The notes: generated from the letters alone by a model not told the origin. A DNA stretch of 20,734 nt from Chloroflexota bacterium (GCA_002730795.1 PCAX01000065.1:1-20734), one strand, 5' to 3'. Positions 1 to 7,073 are shown, counted from the first letter of the stretch. Made by a program: numbers and translations.

Positions 1-74
1 CTGTTATCCTCTGCTAATGCCAACGACAGAACTTGCCACTTACTAAGTTATTCTGGTATATCAGTATAACTTCG

Positions 75-106
75 TTGACATAAATTAAAATTATTATAGA
101 TATAAA
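75..106 (+). promoter_or_regulatory. Possible sigma-70 type promoter before the small membrane protein gene
   Basis: A perfect TTGACA lies at 75-80. Candidate -10 hexamers are TATAGA (95-100, 14-nt spacer), TAGATA (97-102, 16-nt spacer) and TATAAA (101-106, 20-nt spacer). None combines an ideal sequence with an ideal spacer. Any of them would start transcription very close to the ATG at 111, giving a very short leader, and no Shine-Dalgarno sequence is visible there. The region is AT-rich, so chance matches are likely. Confidence 0.3.
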
Positions 107-110
107 CTCA

Positions 111-392
111 ATGATACTAATGAAAAGTAAACCTTTAATTATTTTCACTAAATTTCCTACTCTGATAAAAGCTGGAATTTTTGGAGCTGCTTTAGGCTTG
201 ATTTTATCTTTAAGCTATATTGGAACATCAATATGGTTATGTTCTTCTTTAATTTCATGTCCTATCCATTGGTTTCCTTTTGTTATCATAGGGCTTTTAA
301 TTTGGATGGCAACGATGTTATCATCAATATTAGCTGCTATCGCCTTGCGAAACATGTTCCGTTATTTCGATGTGTCCGATAGAGGCCGATAA
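111..392 (+). CDS. Small two-helix membrane protein of unknown function
   Basis: This 93-residue protein is not recognised as a member of a named family. It has two hydrophobic segments, about residues 18-43 (rich in Ala, Gly, Leu and Ile) and about 54-78, joined by a short loop holding two cysteines (WLCSSLISC). The N-terminus is basic (KSK) and the C-terminus polar (RYFDVSDRGR), so it looks like a helical hairpin in the cytoplasmic membrane. A second in-frame ATG nine bases downstream (120) is an equally possible start; neither has a clear ribosome binding site. The gene ends 66 nt before lpdA on the same strand, which alone does not imply a shared function. The open frame and clear transmembrane pattern support a real gene, but its role is unknown. 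Confidence 0.55.
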   Translation: MILMKSKPLIIFTKFPTLIKAGIFGAALGLILSLSYIGTSIWLCSSLISCPIHWFPFVIIGLLIWMATMLSSILAAIALRNMFRYFDVSDRGR

Positions 393-458
393 AGACGTTT
401 ACAAGATGATTGCCATCTATCGATTGCAAACTTAGGCTAATTTAGAGGTTGTACTGAA

Positions 459-1868
459 ATGGACGAAAAAATTTATGATGTTGTTGTTATAGGGGCAGGT
501 CCCGGTGGTTACCACAGCGCAATACGTGCCTCGCAATTAGGTTTGAGTGTAGCTTGTGTTGAAAAAGACGATGGTACGGGCAACGGTGGATTAGGTGGGG
601 TTTGTTTGAATTGGGGGTGTATCCCTTCAAAATCGCTACTTAAAAATGCAGAACTGGTTAACACATTAAAAAATGCTGATCAATGGGGAATCGATATCGG
701 TGATTGGTCTGCAGATATAGGTAAAGCTGTCGATAGGTCCCGTATGGTTTCAAAAACTTTAACTCAAGGTATAGCTTATCTATTTAAAAAAAATAAAATC
801 GATTTATTTAAGGGTCTTGGCACAATTACTTCGTCAACCCAAGTAGTAATCAACCATGAAGACACCATCACTTCAAAAAACATTGTGATCGCTACCGGAT
901 CGAGGGCTAAAGATTTACCAGGGATAAAACTTAATGGGACTTCTGTAATTTCTGCCAGACAAGCTTTGGAATTACGTGAAAAACCCTCAAAACTAGCCAT
1001 AATCGGTGCGTCCGCTATAGGTTGCGAATTCGCCTACTATTTTAATTCTTATGGTACTGAAATAATGTTATTTGAGTTGATGGACCGTTTAGTTCCAAAA
1101 GAAGATGGAGATGTTTCAGCTGAACTGGAAAAACAATTTGCTTCTCAGGGAATTGCGTTTGCAACAGGAACGACTGTCCAAAAAGTCATGCAAAAAAATG
1201 GTTTAATGCAAATAATTTACGAAACGGGAGGGGAACAAAAAGAATTCGTTTGCGACAAAGTTCTATTAGGCGTAGGCGTGCAACCAAATACTGACAATTT
1301 AGGGCTCGAAAACATCGATGTGAAGACATCTGGACCGGGTTTTATTGAGGTAGATGGACACATGAAGACGAATGTTTCAGGAATATACGCAGTTGGTGAC
1401 GTAACAGGTAAGTTACCATTAGCTCACGTGGCATTTGATCAAGGTATAGTAGCTGCAGAAACTATAGCAAATCTCGAACCTTTTCCCATTACCGATTACG
1501 AAAATATGCCTCGTTGTACTTATTGCCAACCGCAAATTGCATCCATAGGACTTACTGAAGAAGAAGCTAAACATAGAAACCTAAACTATAGCGTAGGAAA
1601 AGTTCCTTTTCAGGTAGCAGGAAAATCTGTAGCGATCGGTGATTCACAAGGTTTCACAAAGGTTATAGTAAATGAAGATAATGGTGAAGTTATAGGTGCC
1701 CATATTATCGGTCCAGAAGCTACAGAACTGATAGCTGAAGTAGGCATGCTTAAGCTATTAGAGGGAACAAACCTGGAATTGCATAAATTAACTCACGCCC
1801 ATCCAACACTGTCAGAGGTAATAAAAGAAGCAAGTGCATCGGTCAACGGAGAAGCTATTCACTATTAA
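459..1868 (+). CDS. lpdA: Dihydrolipoamide dehydrogenase (E3)
   Basis: This 469-residue FAD-dependent disulfide oxidoreductase reoxidises protein-bound dihydrolipoamide with NAD+, serving as E3 of 2-oxoacid dehydrogenase complexes or the glycine cleavage system. The FAD motif GAGPGG is at residues 12-17. The redox-active disulfide pair is C49 and C54 (CLNWGCIPSK), the second FAD motif is YAVGDVTG, and the C-terminal dimerisation domain ends with HAHPTLSE, giving catalytic His448 and Glu453. Length is normal and all catalytic residues are present. The NAD-binding motif reads GASAIG (183-188), with Ser where GxGxxG is usual. AGAGG at 444-448 is a suitable ribosome binding site for the ATG. No E1 or E2 genes are nearby, so the parent complex cannot be told. 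Its stop codon overlaps, on the other strand, the stop of the lactonase gene. Confidence 0.93.
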   Translation: MDEKIYDVVVIGAGPGGYHSAIRASQLGLSVACVEKDDGTGNGGLGGVCLNWGCIPSKSLLKNAELVNTLKNADQWGIDIGDWSADIGKAVDRSRMVSKTLTQGIAYLFKKNKIDLFKGLGTITSSTQVVINHEDTITSKNIVIATGSRAKDLPGIKLNGTSVISARQALELREKPSKLAIIGASAIGCEFAYYFNSYGTEIMLFELMDRLVPKEDGDVSAELEKQFASQGIAFATGTTVQKVMQKNGLMQIIYETGGEQKEFVCDKVLLGVGVQPNTDNLGLENIDVKTSGPGFIEVDGHMKTNVSGIYAVGDVTGKLPLAHVAFDQGIVAAETIANLEPFPITDYENMPRCTYCQPQIASIGLTEEEAKHRNLNYSVGKVPFQVAGKSVAIGDSQGFTKVIVNEDNGEVIGAHIIGPEATELIAEVGMLKLLEGTNLELHKLTHAHPTLSEVIKEASASVNGEAIHY

Positions 1869-2770
1869 ATTCTATAATATTTTTCAGCGTTATCGTAAAA
1901 AAGAGTTGCTCGTTCCCCGTCAGAAAAATCTGCCGTTATTTCATCATAAGCCCTCCATATAGTTCCATAATCGGAAAACAGAGAATCAACTGGAAAATTC
2001 GATGCAAACATACATTTATCAACACCCGCAGCTTCTATAGTGTCCAATACAAAAGGTCGTATTGAATCAGTGGTCCACTTCTTATCCAACATTCCCAAGG
2101 CGGAAATCTTTACCGAAGTATTAGGTTCATCACCAAATTTTTTCATTCCAATTTTCCAAGTTTTTATATCCTCGTCCGTTCGTCCAATTGGCATACCAGT
2201 ATGATCTAATATAATTGGTACGTCAGGCACTTTTCTTGCTAAGTTTACGCTATCTTCAAATTGCCAAGGCCAGATCTGAAGATCAAAACTACCCCCATAT
2301 TTCGCAAGCAATCTGTATCCATTTAGCCAGTTTTCATCGGCCATTAAATTACCACGCGCAGCAAACCTTAGACTAGGATCATCACTCCAATTCAACATAT
2401 CTCTTATCCCACGCCAATTGGGAAATCTTGAATGTCTCTCGATGGTTCTTTCAACATTTTTTTTGGATAAATCTGCATAACCTATAATCGCATTTGGCAT
2501 GTTATTAGACTTTGAATCATCAGCAACCCGTTGAAGCCATTCTGTTTCTCCAACAGGGTCAAGGTTATGGTCCCATTCTGCCTGGACATGAACGGATTTT
2601 TCCAAGTGTAATCCTGCGGAATCTCTGATAAGGTCACTAATCAAATATGTCTTCTTGATGGGACTGTAATCACCCACAAAATGTTTTATACCTTCCTGAA
2701 GCCATGGGTAAGGGTTGTTCTCCAAATCCCATAGATGATGGTGCGTATCTATAAATGTTGGTACTGTCAT
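1865..2770 (-). CDS. Amidohydrolase-2 family sugar lactonase-like hydrolase
   Basis: This 301-residue TIM-barrel metal-dependent hydrolase belongs to the amidohydrolase-2 group that includes L-fuconolactonase and L-rhamnono-lactonase. Visible family marks are the N-terminal metal-binding DTHHHLWD (residues 8-15), the HVQAEWD strand near residue 62, ILDHTGMP in the middle of the barrel and the C-terminal MFASNFPVDSL. Family members usually open a sugar lactone to the aldonate, or hydrolyse or decarboxylate related ring compounds. The substrate cannot be read from sequence. An aldonolactone is favoured because the gene lies 8 nt after an L-rhamnose mutarotase gene in the same operon. AAGG, overlapping the rhaM stop codon, is a likely ribosome binding site. 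The TAA stop shares the palindrome TTAA with the lpdA stop on the opposite strand. Confidence 0.82.
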   Translation of the reverse strand: MTVPTFIDTHHHLWDLENNPYPWLQEGIKHFVGDYSPIKKTYLISDLIRDSAGLHLEKSVHVQAEWDHNLDPVGETEWLQRVADDSKSNNMPNAIIGYADLSKKNVERTIERHSRFPNWRGIRDMLNWSDDPSLRFAARGNLMADENWLNGYRLLAKYGGSFDLQIWPWQFEDSVNLARKVPDVPIILDHTGMPIGRTDEDIKTWKIGMKKFGDEPNTSVKISALGMLDKKWTTDSIRPFVLDTIEAAGVDKCMFASNFPVDSLFSDYGTIWRAYDEITADFSDGERATLFYDNAEKYYRI

Positions 2771-2778
2771 ATTTAGCC

Positions 2779-3102
2779 TTAATCCGTATGAAAAACCTGT
2801 TTCAATTCAAGCATGTTTTTATCAGCATGATCACCTTCAGCAATCTCAAAATAAGGAGACATCAAGTCTTGCCATTTTTCGTTTACGCTTTCACCTGCCA
2901 TTCCGTCCAATGCTTTTCTAAAAGTGTCCGGAACTTCAACGTATCCGAATATCAATCCGTCTTCCCTCATAAACAGAGAATAATTTTTCCATCCATTCTT
3001 TTTTAGAGCGTCTAGCATTTCAGGCCAAACATTTCGATGATATTCTTCGTATTTTTCTATTAGATGTTTTTTTACTTTCATTTGAAAGCCAATTCGTTTC
3101 AT
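2779..3102 (-). CDS. rhaM: L-rhamnose mutarotase
   Basis: This 107-residue protein of the RhaM (DUF718) family, an alpha+beta ferredoxin-like dimer, interconverts alpha and beta anomers of L-rhamnose (or a related 6-deoxy sugar) so that downstream enzymes receive the right anomer. The diagnostic segment YEEYHRNVWPE is at residues 18-28. Tyr18, His22 and Tyr41 line up with active-site positions as I recall them for E. coli RhaM, and the C-terminal LELKQVFHTD matches the family's end. AAGGA at about 3108-3112 precedes the ATG by five bases. It is the first gene of a leftward operon with the lactonase, which suggests a shared catabolic route. A paralogue is transcribed divergently and shares a 29-bp identical stretch with it. 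The exact sugar is inferred. Confidence 0.88.
   Translation of the reverse strand: MKRIGFQMKVKKHLIEKYEEYHRNVWPEMLDALKKNGWKNYSLFMREDGLIFGYVEVPDTFRKALDGMAGESVNEKWQDLMSPYFEIAEGDHADKNMLELKQVFHTD
3020..3056. repeat. Inverted repeat, left arm, inside rhaM
   Basis: Bases 3020-3048 are the exact reverse complement of 3257-3285 (29 of 29). After one mismatch the match runs seven bases further (3050-3056 against 3249-3255), so 36 of 37 pairs agree. The arm encodes the YEEYHRNVWPE active-site segment of rhaM; the other arm encodes the same segment in the divergent paralogue. Confidence 0.85.
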
Positions 3103-3196
3103 TTTTATCCTTGGGTTCTACCCTATTTATAATAGACGATAACAAAAACAATTTGTTCAGGTCGAACTTTATACAAATTAAGGAGTGTTTACAACC
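3103..3196. promoter_or_regulatory. Divergent intergenic region between the two mutarotase genes
   Basis: This AT-rich stretch separates the leftward rhaM operon from the rightward gene run, so it must hold the rhaM promoter and probably the start of the rightward transcript. Weak candidates exist in both directions (for example TTGTTT with TATTAT on the minus strand), but no pair has both good hexamers and a 16-18 nt spacer. I therefore name no specific promoter. Confidence 0.35.
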
Positions 3197-3202
3197 ATGT
3201 AG
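3180..3202 (+). promoter_or_regulatory. Shine-Dalgarno and ATG followed directly by an amber codon
   Basis: AAGGAG (3180-3185) is followed after 11 nt by ATG (3197-3199) and at once by TAG (3200-3202). The frame then continues open into the second mutarotase gene. This is the only strong ribosome binding site near that gene, so it probably marks the ancestral start, with a nonsense change at codon 2. Confidence 0.6.
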
Positions 3203-3241
3203 AGCTTTGCTCAAACCATCGATTTATTAAATAATCCAAAA

Positions 3242-3541
3242 TTGATTAAAAAATATGAAGAATATCATCGAAATGTTTGGCCTGAGGTGATTAATGGACT
3301 TAAAGTAATAGGCATAGAAAGAATGGAGATTTTCAGGATAGGCAACCATCTATTTATGTACTGTAGCGCAAAGGATGATTTCGATCCAAACACGGATTTT
3401 CAAAAATACACTGAAACACACCCAAAAGCAGATGAATGGAACGATTTAATGTCTAAATTTCAAGAAAAAGTTCCCGAAGCAGGACTTGGTGATTGGTGGG
3501 CGCCAATGAAGTTAGCATTTGATTCGGAATGGTTTGAATGA
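3242..3541 (+). CDS. Second rhamnose-mutarotase-like protein, N-terminus interrupted by TAG
   Basis: This is a RhaM-family (DUF718) protein with the conserved KYEEYHRNVWPE segment carrying the catalytic-type His, a central MEIFRIGNHLFMY strand pair and a C-terminal GDWWAPMKLAF. From the first permissive start (TTG at 3242) it is 99 residues and lacks the family's first beta strand. That strand is present in frame just upstream: 3203-3241 reads SFAQTIDLLNNPK, matching the usual N-terminus, but it sits behind ATG-TAG at 3197-3202. The gene is therefore a recent nonsense mutant, is read through, restarts at TTG without a ribosome binding site, or has a base error. Nothing else in the frame is broken. 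The next gene overlaps its stop as ATGA. Anomer conversion of a 6-deoxy sugar or a relative is the likely role if the product is made. Confidence 0.6.
   Translation: MIKKYEEYHRNVWPEVINGLKVIGIERMEIFRIGNHLFMYCSAKDDFDPNTDFQKYTETHPKADEWNDLMSKFQEKVPEAGLGDWWAPMKLAFDSEWFE
3249..3285. repeat. Inverted repeat, right arm, inside the second mutarotase gene
   Basis: This is the partner of 3020-3056. The perfect core is 3257-3285 (29 bp), separated from the left core by 208 bp that include the divergent promoter region. Flanking codons differ between the two genes, so identity is confined to this patch. Confidence 0.85.
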
Positions 3542-3867
3542 CCGATTTTTTTCACCCTACAACCCAAATTTTAAATGAACTACAGGAAACTGTAAATCTT
3601 GCCGAAGAATTAGCGCCTCCTCCATCTAGTCAGCCAATATCAGAGAAAATAAGAGGACAGCTGATTCCGTCTCTTTACGAAGCGCGTACTTACATCGAAT
3701 TAGGCTACTATGAATCTCCTACCGTTGACATATCCATAAAAAAATCAATGTTGATTGCTAGTGATTTACGCGACCAAGATTTCAAATACGCCCCACTATT
3801 TTCTAAGTTGAATATTTTGAAAGAGCTAACGACTCTCATATCCAAACCTAAAATAACTGGTGAATAA
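3538..3867 (+). CDS. Conserved-looking small soluble protein, function unknown
   Basis: This 109-residue protein is not recognised. It has no signal peptide or membrane helix. It reads as mostly alpha-helical, with an N-terminal amphipathic stretch (ILNELQETVNLAEELA), a Pro/Ser linker (PPPSSQP) and two further helices, the last being FSKLNILKELTTLI. Its ATG overlaps the TGA of the mutarotase-like gene (ATGA), implying translational coupling, and its TAA is followed directly by the TTG start of ybeY. That tight placement supports a real expressed gene, but says little about function because both neighbours are unrelated to each other. The helical content would fit a small protein-interaction partner, but no claim is made. 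Confidence 0.6.
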   Translation: MTDFFHPTTQILNELQETVNLAEELAPPPSSQPISEKIRGQLIPSLYEARTYIELGYYESPTVDISIKKSMLIASDLRDQDFKYAPLFSKLNILKELTTLISKPKITGE

Positions 3868-4335
3868 TTGTCAATTAAAGTGCTTAACCATAAACACGAA
3901 ATTACTATGACGAGGCAGCAAGAATCCATTATTAGGAAAGCAGCGGAATATACTCTTTACAAAGAAAACTCTAGTTCCAAAAATGTGCACGTAGTGATTA
4001 CTGATGATGAAGAAATGCAAACACTAAATTTCAAATTCAAAGGTGAAAACACTGTAACGGATGTATTGTCATTTAATAACAATACGGACAACGAACAAAA
4101 CTGGCCTCCAAATGATTTAGAATTTGAAAATATCTTGGGTGAAGTCGTAATTTGTTTGCCTCAGGTCGTGAGACAAAGTCTAAATAAAAACGTAAACTTG
4201 AGTCGTGAATTGGCACTTCTTACTATACATGGTATTCTTCATCTTTTGGGATACGATCACGAAACACAAAATGAAGAATATATAATGTTTGGTAAAACTA
4301 GCAATATTCTAAATAAGATTTACCCAAATGAGTGA
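3868..4335 (+). CDS. ybeY: Endoribonuclease YbeY (16S rRNA 3'-end maturation)
   Basis: This 155-residue single-domain metalloprotein of the YbeY/UPF0054 family takes part in 16S rRNA 3' maturation and ribosome quality control. The signature HGILHLLGYDH is at residues 121-131, with His121, His125 and His131 as zinc ligands. The family also shows NTVTDVLSF (61-69) and GEVVIC (91-96), both seen here. The start is a TTG directly after the previous stop codon. It gives the expected short N-terminus (MSIKVLNH), and no ATG lies upstream in frame. The 3' end overlaps dnaX by eight bases, so the two are probably translationally coupled. Length is typical. Confidence 0.92.
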   Translation: MSIKVLNHKHEITMTRQQESIIRKAAEYTLYKENSSSKNVHVVITDDEEMQTLNFKFKGENTVTDVLSFNNNTDNEQNWPPNDLEFENILGEVVICLPQVVRQSLNKNVNLSRELALLTIHGILHLLGYDHETQNEEYIMFGKTSNILNKIYPNE

Positions 4336-6028
4336 AACACAAGTTTTTTATCGTAAGTGGCGTCCAGCTTTATTCCAGGATATAGTCGGGCAAAATCACA
4401 TATCTCACACATTACGAAAAGCGATAATCTCAAATCGCATCGCGCATGCCTATTTATTTACAGGTCCACGGGGAGTTGGCAAAACTTCAATGGCCCGTAT
4501 AGTTGCAAAAGCATTAAATTCCCCAACAACAGAAACAGGAGAACCTGTTTCAGATTCGGATACAACTCAGTCAATCGAAATGGGAAATTATTTAGATTTA
4601 ATTGAAATAGATGGTGCATCAAACCGAGGTATAGACGATATACGAACGTTGAGAGATAGTACACAATTTAAGCCTGCCTTGGGTCAATATAAAATTTATA
4701 TAATCGACGAAGTACATATGTTGACTACACCTGCTTTCAATGCACTTCTAAAAACGCTTGAAGAACCTCCTGAAAAAGTCGTTTTTATATTGTGCACTAC
4801 CGATTCTTATAGAGTTCCTTCCACTATTATCAGCAGATGTCAACGATTTGATTTTAGGCGTTTATCAACTAATGACATAGTTGGGCGCCTAGTTGAAATC
4901 TGTAAAGCAGAGCAGATTAATTGTGAGCTCTCGGCATTAGAATTGATCGCCAAACAAGCGTGGGGTAGTCTTCGCGATGCAGAAAATTTATTGGAACAAT
5001 TATCCATTTCGTACAGCAACGGATCGGGAACGACTGAAAATCCCGAAATAACCGAGTTTCAGGCAAGAGAATTACTTGGGATAGGAGATAGGTCAGTCGC
5101 TGAAACATTTACTTCTTTTTTACTAACATCCGACATAAAATCCGCCTTGGAATTAATAAACCTAGAAACAGAAAAAGGTTCAAACTTAACCGTTTTACAT
5201 AATTCGGTCATCGACGTATTACGCTCTTGTTTATTGGTTAATGCAGGAATTACCACTGAGAATAAAGAGAATTTTGACCTTGAACCTAAGTTGATCGAAT
5301 TAATAAAACAGATACCAACGTCCCGGCTTTTCCAAATAATTAGTACCATGGCTAACGTTAAAATTAATAGTGATACATCATCTCCACTACCGTTAGAATT
5401 AGCCGTGATGAGTACCTCAAGTGAGAATTTTTCCCAACGACCAAAACAAACCGTTATCAAGCCTCAATCACAAAAATCAAATAACGGTGAAACATCTGTT
5501 AACAACATCAAACGGGATACAATCAAATCTCAATCACAAAAATCGAATAACGGTGAAACATCTGTTAACAACAAAATACCACAAAATTTGGTTCAAGATG
5601 ATCCACCACAAGATGGACCAGCCAAAAACTCTGAAGAAACTTCAGAAAAGGTTAACGTAGAACTATGGGAAAAAGTCATTTGGTTGATGAGGCGTACCAG
5701 GAACAAAAAATATACCGTTGGTTCATTACTAAGAAACACGGAAGAGCCGATAATCGAAAATGGAAAAATATCATTACGTTTCAAAAGCAAATCATTATCG
5801 GAGCTCTTTAAGGAAGAAATGGGTGATCCAAGATCAAAAAACGCACTTAGAGAGGCAATAGAACAAGTGTACAATCAATCTCTGGAATTGGAACTGAGAA
5901 TTCAAGGGGATTTTGACTCTGATGGTAATTTAGTAAAAGATCAAGAAAAACACATACCGATGGTAAGACAGGCCCTACAATTAGGAGCAAAAATCATAGG
6001 TGAGGAAAAAATTTCTACCGAAAAATAA
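4328..6028 (+). CDS. dnaX: DNA polymerase III tau subunit (clamp loader), lacking zinc cysteines
   Basis: This 566-residue AAA+ ATPase of the replicative clamp loader, which loads the beta clamp, carries the usual order: YRKWRP near the start, Walker A GPRGVGKTS (46-54), DLIEIDGASNRG (90-101), Walker B IIDEVH (125-130) and an arginine finger in SRCQRF (169-174). Domain III follows, then a low-complexity linker holding a 22-codon tandem duplication (about 378-415), then a C-terminal helical tau-like domain from about 445. The four-cysteine zinc module inserted in domain I of almost all DnaX proteins is intact in length, but its cysteines are replaced by S65, V74, S77 and T80. No A-AAA-AAG frameshift heptamer in the needed frame was found, so a separate gamma form is not predicted. 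It overlaps ybeY and precedes ybaB-recR as in many bacteria. Confidence 0.95.
   Translation: MSETQVFYRKWRPALFQDIVGQNHISHTLRKAIISNRIAHAYLFTGPRGVGKTSMARIVAKALNSPTTETGEPVSDSDTTQSIEMGNYLDLIEIDGASNRGIDDIRTLRDSTQFKPALGQYKIYIIDEVHMLTTPAFNALLKTLEEPPEKVVFILCTTDSYRVPSTIISRCQRFDFRRLSTNDIVGRLVEICKAEQINCELSALELIAKQAWGSLRDAENLLEQLSISYSNGSGTTENPEITEFQARELLGIGDRSVAETFTSFLLTSDIKSALELINLETEKGSNLTVLHNSVIDVLRSCLLVNAGITTENKENFDLEPKLIELIKQIPTSRLFQIISTMANVKINSDTSSPLPLELAVMSTSSENFSQRPKQTVIKPQSQKSNNGETSVNNIKRDTIKSQSQKSNNGETSVNNKIPQNLVQDDPPQDGPAKNSEETSEKVNVELWEKVIWLMRRTRNKKYTVGSLLRNTEEPIIENGKISLRFKSKSLSELFKEEMGDPRSKNALREAIEQVYNQSLELELRIQGDFDSDGNLVKDQEKHIPMVRQALQLGAKIIGEEKISTEK
5463..5573 (+). repeat. 66-nt period tandem duplication within dnaX
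   Basis: Bases 5463-5507 and 5529-5573 (45 nt each) differ at a single position and lie 66 nt apart, so a 22-codon unit has been duplicated in frame. Each unit encodes QSQKSNNGETSVNN. The copies sit in the flexible linker between the AAA+/collar part and the C-terminal domain, where length change is probably tolerated. Near identity points to a recent duplication. Confidence 0.9.
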
Positions 6029-6058
6029 CGCCAACCTCAACTTGTAAGGAATTAAAAT

Positions 6059-6367
6059 ATGATGAACAAAAAACTGTTTCAACAAGCTCAAAAAATGCAA
6101 GAAAGGTTGAAAGCAGCCCAAGATGAAATAGAACAATCTATAGTTGAATCATCATCTGGTGGTGGAGCCGTTAAGATCAAGTTAATAGGTGGTAAGAAGG
6201 TTGAATCTGTCACAATTGCATCTGAGGTTGTAGATCCGGATGACGTGGAAATGCTTCAAGATCTTATAATGTCTGCGGTAAACGAAGCTTTAGAATCCTC
6301 CCAAAAAGACGCGGCTAAAACTATGAATTCTGCTACGGGTGGTTTTAACATTCCAGGGTTAGGGTAA
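6059..6367 (+). CDS. ybaB: YbaB/EbfC family nucleoid-associated protein
   Basis: This 102-residue small DNA-binding protein has the N-terminal helix MMNKKLFQQAQKMQERLK, a Gly-rich turn followed by the central beta sheet (GGGAVKIKLIGGKKVESVTI, about 39-58) and a C-terminal helix ending in TGGFNIPGLG, a characteristic tail of the family. It is thought to act as a dimeric tweezer binding duplex DNA and compacting the nucleoid. AAGGA at 6046-6050 is the ribosome binding site, eight bases before the first of two adjacent ATG codons. It lies between dnaX (30-nt gap) and recR (4-nt gap), the typical dnaX-ybaB-recR order. Confidence 0.93.
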   Translation: MMNKKLFQQAQKMQERLKAAQDEIEQSIVESSSGGGAVKIKLIGGKKVESVTIASEVVDPDDVEMLQDLIMSAVNEALESSQKDAAKTMNSATGGFNIPGLG

Positions 6368-6371
6368 TACT

Positions 6372-6995
6372 TTGCCTTATTCAAATTCTGCGCCACAACC
6401 GGTAGGAAGACTTGTAGAAGCTTTCCAAAGGTTACCGGGCATTGGCCCAAAAAGTGCCCAGCGGATAACTTACCATCTGATCAGCATGAAACGTGAAGAG
6501 TGCGAAGAACTAGCAGCTGCGACTATTGGAATAAAAGAATCATTAATCATCTGTAAACAATGTATGAACGTCAGTGAAAGACCTATTTGTAATATCTGTG
6601 ATGATAATCAACGTGACCAGACCACTATCTGCGTTGTAGAAGAACCTTTAAATGTTATAGCCATTGAACGATCTAGGTCATATAGCGGATTATTTCATGT
6701 ATTACACGGTGTTATATCCCCGGTCCAAGGTATTGGCCCAGAAGATTTAAAAATTTCAGAACTGATTGATAGAATAACCAAAAACAAAATTAAGGAATTA
6801 ATAATAGCGACAAATCCCACATTATTAGGTGAAGCCACTGCTTCTTTCATCCGTGACTCGTTATCTAACATCGACATCGAAATCACCAGACTGGCCCGGG
6901 GACTTCCATCGGGTTCAGATATTGAATATGTTGACGATTCAACATTAGGATATGCTTTAAACAGTAGGGCTTCCATAAAAATTGACGTGGAATGA
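6372..6995 (+). CDS. recR: Recombination mediator RecR
   Basis: This 207-residue RecR protein works with RecO (and RecF) to load RecA on single-stranded gaps. Domains in order: a helix-hairpin-helix with LPGIGPKSAQR (21-31), a four-cysteine zinc finger with C61, C64, C73 and C76, a Toprim domain with VVEEPLNVIAIERS (88-101) and NPTLLGEATA, and a C-terminal Walker B-like segment ending near the ARGLPSGSDIEYVD motif. Length is normal. The start is TTG four bases after the ybaB stop; no in-frame ATG exists before the helix-hairpin-helix. The zinc finger here is intact, in contrast with DnaX and RecO in the same gene run. Confidence 0.94.
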   Translation: MPYSNSAPQPVGRLVEAFQRLPGIGPKSAQRITYHLISMKREECEELAAATIGIKESLIICKQCMNVSERPICNICDDNQRDQTTICVVEEPLNVIAIERSRSYSGLFHVLHGVISPVQGIGPEDLKISELIDRITKNKIKELIIATNPTLLGEATASFIRDSLSNIDIEITRLARGLPSGSDIEYVDDSTLGYALNSRASIKIDVE

Positions 6996-7073
6996 TTACA
7001 TCTGGCAAACATAGGTAACATTTTCAGTTGCGATTAACCAAAACGTTTTTGCTTAACAAATGGGTAAAATTTA

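Noticed and set aside
5660..5680. Programmed -1 frameshift in dnaX giving a gamma subunit
   Set aside because: Runs of five A occur (GAA AAA GTC), but no A-AAA-AAG heptamer in the needed frame, and no Shine-Dalgarno-like stimulator and hairpin pair was seen.
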